Source of the DNA: Paramacrobiotus metropolitanus
Lineage: Eukaryota > Tardigrada > Eutardigrada > Parachela > Macrobiotidae
DNA length: 64,000 nt
Direction of reading: 5' to 3'
Assembly: GCF_019649055.1 (NCBI RefSeq)
Contig: NW_026570258.1
Location: 992,001-1,056,000 of the forward strand
Shown piece by piece: positions 9,785 through 17,697 of the stretch. The notes below the pieces were generated by a model. It saw only the letters and a list, made by a program, of their open reading frames with translations. It did no database searches and was not told the DNA's origin. The translations under genes and the position numbers were made by a program. Each line of letters starts with the position of its first letter. The stretch's first letter is position 1.

Positions 9785-10495
9785 TTAATCAAAACCAAAT
9801 CCCCGCGGATACGCGTATTCACAATACGGGCCTCGGCCACACAGAATCTTGTCATAATGCTCCTTCTGTTGGCGCACGAACCTGCGCATAAACTTGTCGT
9901 AGGACAAATTCTGAATCTGCTCTGGGGTCATGTGGCTTGTATACTTGACATGCCAGTCCGGAAGAGGAAGGTTCTTTGGTTTTGGCTTGGCGGTGGTGTA
10001 ATATTTTCCGCCACGCTGTTCAGACAATCGCAGGCGCAATTGCTCAGCTGCCCACCTCTGACGTTCTGGTTGGAAGGGCTTATCCACGTTAGGTTCCTCG
10101 TCCGGCTTACGGAACTCCTCTTCTTCCTCCAAATGCTGTTGGAGAATCACGACACGGTTCGGAACTGCTCCAAAAATACGGACGGAAAACTCGTTCGGCA
10201 CGGCCACACTTCTGGGTGTCGGTTCACTGGCACTTGCCTGTTGCGTTTCCGGTGGGGCTTGCTCTTCCTGCCCGCCAACTTCTTCATCATCAGAAAACTG
10301 GAGCAGGTCTCCCACATCCGATTCCTGCGCTGGAACTGGAGCCACAGGCTCATACGGTTCCTTCCACACTGGCTCCGCGTAAAGTTCAGGAGCCTCACGA
10401 ATCCTACCCAACTCTGGTTCGCGAAGTGTTTTCTTCATCGCCAGCGGTTTAATCGTCTCCGGCACCTTCTCGTCTCTCACTGACTCACGAGGCAT
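9785..10495 (-). CDS. accessory ORF 4, unknown function (236 aa)
   Basis: Unrecognised. The N-terminal half is Pro/Glu-rich and probably disordered, with a DLLQFSDDEE acidic motif near residue 65. The C-terminal part, from about residue 150 (ERQRWAAEQLRLRLSEQRGGKYY), is helical. Residues about 187-210 (MTPEQIQNLSYDKFMRRFV) form an amphipathic helix, followed by a short segment with two Cys and several Tyr residues (CGRGPYCEYAYPRGFG). ATG at 10495. The ordered C-terminus suggests a conserved functional part. Confidence 0.65.
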   Translation of the reverse strand: MPRESVRDEKVPETIKPLAMKKTLREPELGRIREAPELYAEPVWKEPYEPVAPVPAQESDVGDLLQFSDDEEVGGQEEQAPPETQQASASEPTPRSVAVPNEFSVRIFGAVPNRVVILQQHLEEEEEFRKPDEEPNVDKPFQPERQRWAAEQLRLRLSEQRGGKYYTTAKPKPKNLPLPDWHVKYTSHMTPEQIQNLSYDKFMRRFVRQQKEHYDKILCGRGPYCEYAYPRGFGFD

Positions 10496-11568
10496 AATTA
10501 TTTCAGTGTGACCAAAACAAACTCAAAGGATATTCAAAAATAAAGATGTTCAACCGAGGAACTTAAAAACTGTAATTTGTAATACTAAACGGAAACGTTT
10601 TTACCGGAAAACTAAAAATGCGCGCACGTGCTCAGCCAAGAATGTCAACATGGCAGTACAGTGCCCCCGCAGTGTGGTTCAGCTCGGCAAAGCCACACTC
10701 TTAATCTACTGTTCTTTTCATCTTTCGCTAATCTTTCCTTCGTTTCGATAAATAAGTATCAAAAATATGATGTTTTAATTTATTTTAGTGTCTGGTGAGC
10801 GAGAACAACGCTAGATATTGTATGATGAGCATATTTCATGCAGGGGTAGTATCTGTCAACTTCCGCCCCTTACAGCTAAGTTCGTTTCGCTACTGCGCTA
10901 ACTTCCGGTTACCCTTGGAGGTTCTCTCCTATCCTCCTATTTAATTGTCTTTGTGTCGGAGGTGTACCAAATAGCAAGAGTGAAGGTGTAGAATCTATTC
11001 ATATATCTCCGAGATGTCAAAAATCTGCCATAACATTCTTATACGGACTTCCGGTAGATGCTATACTGTGTTATTCCGTACTCATGGATATTGTGCTCGG
11101 AAGTCCCTTAATTCTTGGAGTTGTTGAGTTTTCATCTCCGTAAGTGGTTTCGTATATTCATTGTCATACTTCATGATTTCAGGAATGAAAATTGGGCCTT
11201 TACATTTATTCGGTCGACTGGGGCAGGGGGCTGAAGACCGCAATTTGCCCGCTCTATACCGCTGCTTATCCCCTATATCTTTTTGCGATTTTACGGCTTA
11301 TTTTCCGTCTAAAACCGATAATTTAGATTTCCTATAGCTCTTATTTCTTTATCCGGATCAGCTGTCTGTATTCCATCGGCCGTGTTTATTTATTCACATA
11401 TCTAACAAGGCTTAACTACCGTTGAACAGAAGATCCGTTTATAATGGTAAATTGCAAAAACGTGGACAAAACAAAATCCGTAGGGCTATATATTCAAGAT
11501 GGATGTACACGTCCTAAAATGCCAACATTTAAGGGAAGGTTTATAAGCAATAACATGAACATATACAG
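10496..11568. promoter_or_regulatory. 1.1-kb intergenic region with repeated ETS-type sites
   Basis: No gene with coding character. On the minus strand ACCGGAAGTT (about 10900-10909) and ACCGGAAGTC (about 11046-11055) match the ETS/GABP consensus and the site in the LTR. A CATGGCAG motif lies near 10648. It is the probable promoter of the gene starting at 10495. Confidence 0.4.
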
Positions 11569-12513
11569 TCACAACTTCTCAAACTGCAGCCGGACATGCT
11601 GCTTCAACAACCACTCCAGCTGCCGACGATCCTGCTTTTCCTTGGGCTGCTTTAGAATTTCTTTAATTTCCCGCTCAATCTGATCGGTGTCAGTATATTT
11701 GCTGACAGGTCGCACGCGCAGCTTCTTCACTCTGACGGTTTCCAAGTGCGGTACGGAAATCGGTGGATTCTGTTCCTTTTTCCCAGTCTCTTTAGGTTTT
11801 CTAGGGCACTTGAATAATGCCTCCTTGACGGCTAATTGCTGGGCTTCCCAAGACTGGTACGCTCTGCTGTCTTGCTCGGTCAGCGCGGCTTCATCCAAAT
11901 GCTGATCAAGTACTTCCGATTGGTGGCCATTGCTGCTAAAATATGTCTCATGATCAGCAAGATCAGACTCACCACTCATTTCTTCTGCTTCCTGCACTCC
12001 TCCTTTTTCTGTCTTTTTCTGTAACAGGGCCTCCAACGCGGCCTGCTGTTGTCGCAATCTCTGGTTGAGCAATACTTTGGCCCGATCATCGGCTGCGATG
12101 TCAGCTCCTCGCTGCATCGTATTGTAGGTTTGAATGGCTAACTTGATTTCCTTCCGTTCATCTTCTGTCATCTTCCTACCCTGTGCACGGATATCTCGTT
12201 GCTGCTGCAAAATGTGCGCACGCGCCTCCAACATTCTGTAGGCAAAGCTGCAGAAATGGTCCGTGTCAGGCTCGAGCATATTCAATAAATAGTCCTGCTC
12301 GACCAGTGACTTTTCCTCTTCTTCGCTGCCCAGATCCTGGTCGCGGACTCTGTCCATCGCTTTTTGAAAAGGGATTCCGCTATCACTCTCACGCCAGAAC
12401 TGAATCGCAAGAGAGTACTGCCGTTCGTGGACATTCCATTCTACAAGGGGAGTCTTTAGCTTCCCATAAACTTCGTTGGCAAAAAACATATGGGCCGACT
12501 GAGGAAAGGCCAT
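11569..12513 (-). CDS. accessory ORF 3, coiled-coil protein (314 aa)
   Basis: Unrecognised. Residues 1-110 contain several aromatic residues (HMFFANEVYGKL) and an acidic EEEEKSLVEQDYLL helix. Residues about 110-175 are Gln/Arg/Glu-rich with heptad character (LLNQRLRQQQAALEALLQKK), suggesting a coiled coil. The C-terminus is basic and helical (LKQPKEKQDRRQLEWLLKQH). ATG at 12513, only 24 bp after the stop of the upstream ORF, so the two could share a transcript. Confidence 0.7.
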   Translation of the reverse strand: MAFPQSAHMFFANEVYGKLKTPLVEWNVHERQYSLAIQFWRESDSGIPFQKAMDRVRDQDLGSEEEEKSLVEQDYLLNMLEPDTDHFCSFAYRMLEARAHILQQQRDIRAQGRKMTEDERKEIKLAIQTYNTMQRGADIAADDRAKVLLNQRLRQQQAALEALLQKKTEKGGVQEAEEMSGESDLADHETYFSSNGHQSEVLDQHLDEAALTEQDSRAYQSWEAQQLAVKEALFKCPRKPKETGKKEQNPPISVPHLETVRVKKLRVRPVSKYTDTDQIEREIKEILKQPKEKQDRRQLEWLLKQHVRLQFEKL

Positions 12514-12537
12514 AATGACGAAAGATAATGAGAAATC

Positions 12538-13107
12538 TTAGAAAGGGACAAAATTATAACTAAACGCAAAAACCACAACAAATCGCGACTTCCGTTTCGC
12601 AGCGGTAATCACAGCAATAGGGTCCGAAACAATATCCAGGCCATGATTCCTGCGCAGCTCGTACACCAAATGACCAATCTGCACTGTATCCGCTGGATCC
12701 GTACATAGGAATCGCCAGATACGCTGTTCCGCAGGATGATCATAATTCAGTGTGGCCAGGTAACTGTTAAAACGTCCAACTGGCATAATGCTTCCCGCTT
12801 GCAGACATTTTCGTCCAATGTACAGCCGGGTTCCAGGATGAACCAGAATGTGTTCACTCTCCAACCCGAAATCTTCGATCGCGTATGGCTTTGCGCGCTC
12901 ATCTACTCCCCTGGCGTAATTCAACCACGACGGAGGTAAGTCACAGTCTTCTTCCTCAGTTTCCTGTCCACTATCAGGTGACATGCTGCGCGATGCCACA
13001 GACATATCGATATATTCTTCTGTGTCAGCTTGGGACTGAATTTCTTCATCGGGCATAGCGTCCCACAGCTGCTCATCCATTTCCGGCAATTGATGGTCAC
13101 GATTCAT
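12538..13107 (-). CDS. accessory ORF 2, unknown function (189 aa)
   Basis: Unrecognised. The N-terminal 55 residues are acidic and Ser-rich. Residues about 58-170 look like a compact globular domain (YAIEDFGLESEHILVHPG, then VHPGTRLYIGRKC and QIGHLVYELRRNHGLD). It ends in a basic patch and a short hydrophobic tail (VVVFAFSYNFVPF). ATG at 13107. First gene after integrase in the minus-strand order. Confidence 0.65.
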   Translation of the reverse strand: MNRDHQLPEMDEQLWDAMPDEEIQSQADTEEYIDMSVASRSMSPDSGQETEEEDCDLPPSWLNYARGVDERAKPYAIEDFGLESEHILVHPGTRLYIGRKCLQAGSIMPVGRFNSYLATLNYDHPAEQRIWRFLCTDPADTVQIGHLVYELRRNHGLDIVSDPIAVITAAKRKSRFVVVFAFSYNFVPF

Positions 13108-13414
13108 TCTCAGAATTAGCGCAGTAAGTATAAATTTCTCGTTTTGCTAATCGTGATTTAAACTCTCAAATTATTAAGGATTCATATTACACTGCTATCA
13201 CTATGATCACTATGCATCCGTGTGCATTGAGTTTTTGAATCCCGGCTTTATTTTCCGGCCAATCAGCTCCACTCGTTTCTTGCTCATACGCTTGTGTTAA
13301 ATTAGTACTTGTTAGTACATGTTGTATTAGTTAATTAGAATATAAAATCGTAAAACTTCACCGCAAATTAAAATCATAAAATTTTGTACATTTAAATCCG
13401 TGTTTCCTCTCCTT
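13108..13414. promoter_or_regulatory. spacer between integrase and the accessory block
   Basis: About 0.3 kb without coding character. A CCAAT box (GGCCAATCAGC, near 13258) lies about 150 bp upstream of the ATG at 13107, consistent with an internal promoter. Confidence 0.35.
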
Positions 13415-15397
13415 CTAACGTGTCCAACATGATACGCATTCAACTTCGTGTTGTTCCAGGTCTTCTTCTATTTCCGGCCAGTATAATCTCAACTCATACA
13501 GGATATAATCCATAATCCGCGTATTACTGAAGTATTTATGTTTTAGACGCCTGTGCACTGATTCTGCCAGTATAGTACGCCATTGATACGGTACCAAAAT
13601 TCGTTTAACTTTATCCGGCGAGGAATCCTCATAACAGATATATCCATTACTATTTTTAATTTTAGGGAGATGTTCCTTCACGCAATCGGTCTCATCCGTA
13701 ATGACTCCATCTGCCAATGCCTTCCACATCTGAATGTCTGGACATTCAGACTGCCGATAACGCCAGAACTCTGGGCGCTCCAGAAGATCGTCAGTAATGG
13801 CACCGACTGGCCAGAACGTTTCCGCCGGCTTCACCCAATCAGGTACAAATCTATTCGCGGGTTTAATATGCGTTTCTGCGGTAGTCCTATTAGTGGTAGC
13901 GACTTCAAAAATTCCGCAGAAAATTTCTTCTTTAATTTTCACATCCGACCTCTTTTCTGCATTCACTGCCACTGCCTGGCTCGTAATTTCCACTAGTTTC
14001 TGTGAAACTACACTGTTTTCTGTTTTCACTTCCGCTTTGATTCGTTTCGGTGAACTTCGATCTGCTAACAGCTGTTCCGCCAACTGGGATACATTCAGAA
14101 CGGGCACATTTTCTTCTGCCTTTGCATCCGGTATTATTTTTTCACCATTATGATCTCGTTTTCTTTTACTATGTTCAACCACAAATTTCGTTACTGGTTT
14201 ACTAATTCGTCCCGAACGTGTACGAACTATTTCTGCCATTTGTTGTCTTTCCAGATAATCCGAATACTCCTTGTCCAGCTTGGAGGTTGCCATATCTGGT
14301 GTCGGTAATACCGGAGGCGGCGCGGGCGCCTCTTCTAATTCCTCTGGGCACTCCTTTTCCAAGCAAGAGAGCACCTTCGGCGGTCTCTCATCAGCAAGTA
14401 TTGTATCGATGTCCCGGAAACAGTAAGGTTTTAAACGAGAAACATGAACCGTGTCCATTTTGACATTCCCTTTTTTGTTAGATTTAACCACGTAATGAAC
14501 CGGACCGCTAGGCCTTACAATCTCCCATCCTGCCGTCCAACGCGGCATAAGACTCGGATTTTTGCCTAACTTCCTGTGCAGTACATACACCAACACATGG
14601 TCCCCAATTCGGTAAGTCGTATCTCGCGTGTTCGTGTCATACCTAACTTTATCCTTAATTTTATTCTTAAATTCCTCAACATTCGCTATCTCCAGAGCTT
14701 CGCGCAAACTCCTTTGCATTTGTTGTACAAATACGTCGGCTGGAACGACATAATCCTCATTCATTGGAATAAAATTAGCAACTGGGAGGCGCATTTCCTG
14801 TCCGTACATTAGGAAAAACGGTGAGTGTTGCGTTCGTTCAACTATTTTAGCGTTAAACGCAGCCGTCAGGGCTGGGAGAAAGGTATCCCAGTCACTTTGT
14901 TTATCGTTAGTGTACTTCGCTAATGCGCGCTTAATCTCGCCAACTCGTTTCTCCACCAGACCATTTCCCTGCTGATGACCCGACGCTGTCGGCGCGTATG
15001 CGACGCCCGACAGAGCTAAAAGCTCACGGAAAATCTCGGACATAAAATTACTGCCTCTGTCTGACGTGATGTGCGCCGGCATGCCAAAGACAGTCATAAT
15101 CCGTTGATAAAAGAACAAAGCTAAGGTCGCAGCGTCGTTTCTTTCAACTGCCTCAGCTAGTACATATTTACTTCCATAGTCTACTGCAATAATTATATGC
15201 TTTTTTCCAGATTCCGTTGGAGGAAGCGCCGGAGCTACATCAATTGCCCAGACCATTCTCGGAGGTACAGTAGGATTTGTCTGAAGGGATCCCGCCGGTG
15301 CCGTCGCTGGGTTGTTCTGTGCCAAACAAGCCGGACACGACGCACAGTAAGCCCTGACAGAATCAAGCATTTTCGGCCAGTAAAAATACTTATACAT
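13415..15397 (-). CDS. integrase core, GPY/F-like domain and an extra C-terminal H2C2 module (660 aa)
   Basis: The second half of the canonical zinc module (CASCPAC, residues 18-24) opens the frame. The catalytic core shows Asp53 (AIDVAP), Asp113 (SDRGSNF) and Glu149 (NGLVEK), a D,D-35-E spacing as in retroviral and Ty3 integrases. A GPY/F-like domain follows (about 265-330, LMPRWTAGWEIV). Unusually, the frame goes on for about 330 residues and ends in a second zinc-module-like segment (LVPYQWRTILAESVH, H-x4-H, LYWPEI, then C-V-S-C). The upstream half of the canonical module lies in another frame, broken by a stop (15412-15414) and a frame change at a six-base homopolymer (15397-15402). The frame is also closed just before the ATG at 15397. 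Confidence 0.93.
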   Translation of the reverse strand: MYKYFYWPKMLDSVRAYCASCPACLAQNNPATAPAGSLQTNPTVPPRMVWAIDVAPALPPTESGKKHIIIAVDYGSKYVLAEAVERNDAATLALFFYQRIMTVFGMPAHITSDRGSNFMSEIFRELLALSGVAYAPTASGHQQGNGLVEKRVGEIKRALAKYTNDKQSDWDTFLPALTAAFNAKIVERTQHSPFFLMYGQEMRLPVANFIPMNEDYVVPADVFVQQMQRSLREALEIANVEEFKNKIKDKVRYDTNTRDTTYRIGDHVLVYVLHRKLGKNPSLMPRWTAGWEIVRPSGPVHYVVKSNKKGNVKMDTVHVSRLKPYCFRDIDTILADERPPKVLSCLEKECPEELEEAPAPPPVLPTPDMATSKLDKEYSDYLERQQMAEIVRTRSGRISKPVTKFVVEHSKRKRDHNGEKIIPDAKAEENVPVLNVSQLAEQLLADRSSPKRIKAEVKTENSVVSQKLVEITSQAVAVNAEKRSDVKIKEEIFCGIFEVATTNRTTAETHIKPANRFVPDWVKPAETFWPVGAITDDLLERPEFWRYRQSECPDIQMWKALADGVITDETDCVKEHLPKIKNSNGYICYEDSSPDKVKRILVPYQWRTILAESVHRRLKHKYFSNTRIMDYILYELRLYWPEIEEDLEQHEVECVSCWTR

Positions 15398-15618
15398 TTT
15401 TTATATGTTGCCTAAACGCCCAAGTGTGCTGCCAGCGGAGAATCGTGATTCTCCCGCAAGAATTCTAACCTCCGATGTATCGGTACGTACATGCAATAAA
15501 AGATCTTCCTGTTCAATTCGAATTTATAATAAACTACACCCTGCCGTACAGTAAACTTCGGTAGGTGTGTTTTCTCATGCTCTGATTTCTTTTCATCTTT
15601 GTGTTCTAGCAGTAATTT
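15398..15618 (-). pseudogene. N-terminal half of the integrase zinc (H2C2) module, out of frame
   Basis: Continuing the RT/RNase H frame past its TAA (15619-15621) gives a segment with YVPIHRRLEFLRENHDSPLA, then AHLGV, the typical start of a Ty3 integrase zinc module (H-x6-H). It stops at TAG (15412-15414) and the remaining C-x2-C half is in another frame. These breaks separate RT from integrase in this copy. They could be mutations, assembly indels or recoding sites. Confidence 0.75.
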
Positions 15619-17688
15619 TTAACGCAGGATACGAGCGTCCTTCGACTGCTCTTCCGCCCAGAAGGCTGCCTTTTCATCTTCGACTAATTTCTGCATTTTA
15701 TTCGCGTCAAATGCCTCTTCATCTTTGTCGTCGATCACTTTCAGCTCCTTGGCCATCTCCATCATATTCATGTACAATTCCGGGTACTCACGATCTCGTA
15801 CTTCCTGACAATATTGGACCATCGCCGCGTCACCAATCATAGGATTCGTTTGCCGGTAATCAAAATCAATATCCGAGTCATCCGACTCTGGCTCTGCTTG
15901 ATCTCCGGGATTACGACTCAACGCATCGGCGATCACATTCTCTTTACCAGGTATGTGCACCGGCTTAGTGTTAAACTGTTGCACATATAACGCCCATCTT
16001 CCAAGACGACCCGCCGTATCTTTCATATTGTGGAGGATTACGAGCGCTTGGTGGTCCGTCTGGACTTCAAATTCGTAGTCCGAGAGGTAATGGCGCCATT
16101 TCTTCAATGCGCAAATTAATGCGTACGCCTCCAACTCGGTTGGAAAGTAAATGTCCCTCTGCGTCTTTGTTAATTTTCTGCTGAGGAATGCAACAGGTCT
16201 CCAGTTTGCCGATCCTTCCTGTTCCTTTCCTTTCGGGCACCGCATAAAGACTGCCCCAACTGCAATTGTGCTTGCATCGACGACAACTCTAGACTTTGCC
16301 TCCGGGTCGTACCGAGCCAACACTGGTGCCGAGGTAAGTGCGTCTTTAAGTTCCTGCACAGCGTCTGCTTGTTCTGGTCCCCATTCAAAGTTAACCTTTT
16401 TGGGAATCAAGCGTTGTAACGGATCTGCTATCTCTTGAAAGTTCTTGATGAACTGACGGTAATATCCCACCATTCCTAGGAATCTGAGAATGTCTTTTTT
16501 GTCTTTTATAGGGCCGAACTCCTGGACCGCCTTAATCTTTTCAGGATCTGTGCTTATGCCGTGTTGATCTACTGTATGGCCCAAAAATGTAATTGAACTG
16601 ACAAATAGCTCTGTTTTTTCAGGACTTATAGTCCAGCCACACTCCTGAAGCCGAAGGAATAATTCCCGTAAATCCCGCATATGATCTGCCAGGTTTTTGG
16701 AAAAGACAATTATGTCATCTATAAACACCAACACGTTGCGCCATTTCATATTTGCCAGAGTTAAATCCATTGCACGTTGGAACGCAGACGGCGCGTCCTT
16801 CATCCCAAATGGAAGTACTCTGTATTGGAAGGTAAATTCTTCTTCCACCATAGTTGTTTTCGCTCTGTCCTCTGGCTTGATTTTTATCTGCCAAAATCCC
16901 GATTTGAGATCTATTTTTGAGAACACAGTTGCTTTGTCCAATGCATTTAGGATATCATCAACCCGTGGTAGAGGATAAGAACTTCCCAACAGCCGTTCGT
17001 TCAGCTTCCGAAAATCTACGGTAAGTCGCCTCGATTTATCTTTCTTTTTAACTATGCATATAGGACTTCCCCATGCTGAGTTCGTAGGTTCTATGATTCC
17101 GTCTCTAACCATTTCCGCCGTCTTGGCTTGAAGCCATTTCCTGTCCTCAAACGACGTACGATAAGGTGGAGTACGTACCGGAGCACTGTTTCCTGTATCC
17201 ACGGAGTGTTCATATATAGTGCAACATCCGACTGGACGAGCCTGAGTAGGTAGAACTGATTTCGCTTCGTAAAATATCCGTTTTAATGCTTCCTTGTCCG
17301 GACATATTTCGCCTATTTTGATTTTTGCGAACGTTTCTTCCGTTTCAGGGTCGATTGCCGTATTCGATTGTGCTTCCTGTGCCTGCATTGCCAAGCATTC
17401 GCACATTCTTTCCGCTATCGGCGTACCATTTTCATCGCGCGGAATTTTACAGAATTCGTCGTGATAATTCTCCCAATATGCCGGCGTATCGACTTGGTAT
17501 ACTTCATCAACCGCCACGATACTGCCAAGGTTCGTTTCCCGGTTTAAAACCATGTGTTTGTCTGAGGCATTCATCACACAAATGCGTGTGTTTCCTTTTT
17601 CGTTAAGTGACACAACGCCATCAAATAAAAGAACGTTCTTATTATTAGCCGGTATTTTGCCTTCATACAAGTACGGTAACTTCTGCAA
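15619..17688 (-). CDS. reverse transcriptase and RNase H (about 689 aa)
   Basis: Copies the element RNA into DNA and removes the RNA strand. RT spans about residues 150-370: PICIVKKKDKSRRLTVDFRK, first catalytic Asp260 (SKIDLKSGFWQI), LPFGMKDAPSAFQ, and the active site FIDD (322-325) where most Ty3 elements have YIDD or YVDD. The thumb and connection show FLGHTV and FLGMVGYYRQFI. RNase H has Asp471 (VVVDAS), Glu518/520 (TELEAY), Asp545 (QTDHQAL) and Asp588 (IADALSR), a complete acidic set. The frame continues upstream of the first codon to a TAG at 17698-17700, in the same frame as the preceding ORF. Its first codon is TTG, so it is probably read from the upstream frame. Confidence 0.96.
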   Translation of the reverse strand: MQKLPYLYEGKIPANNKNVLLFDGVVSLNEKGNTRICVMNASDKHMVLNRETNLGSIVAVDEVYQVDTPAYWENYHDEFCKIPRDENGTPIAERMCECLAMQAQEAQSNTAIDPETEETFAKIKIGEICPDKEALKRIFYEAKSVLPTQARPVGCCTIYEHSVDTGNSAPVRTPPYRTSFEDRKWLQAKTAEMVRDGIIEPTNSAWGSPICIVKKKDKSRRLTVDFRKLNERLLGSSYPLPRVDDILNALDKATVFSKIDLKSGFWQIKIKPEDRAKTTMVEEEFTFQYRVLPFGMKDAPSAFQRAMDLTLANMKWRNVLVFIDDIIVFSKNLADHMRDLRELFLRLQECGWTISPEKTELFVSSITFLGHTVDQHGISTDPEKIKAVQEFGPIKDKKDILRFLGMVGYYRQFIKNFQEIADPLQRLIPKKVNFEWGPEQADAVQELKDALTSAPVLARYDPEAKSRVVVDASTIAVGAVFMRCPKGKEQEGSANWRPVAFLSRKLTKTQRDIYFPTELEAYALICALKKWRHYLSDYEFEVQTDHQALVILHNMKDTAGRLGRWALYVQQFNTKPVHIPGKENVIADALSRNPGDQAEPESDDSDIDFDYRQTNPMIGDAAMVQYCQEVRDREYPELYMNMMEMAKELKVIDDKDEEAFDANKMQKLVEDEKAAFWAEEQSKDARILR

Positions 17689-17697
17689 ATTTTTCTC

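Noticed and set aside
9857-10483. Plus-strand open frame of 208 codons
   Set aside because: It is the antisense shadow of accessory ORF 4, which has an ATG start and sensible composition; this one has neither convincing domains nor its own promoter region.
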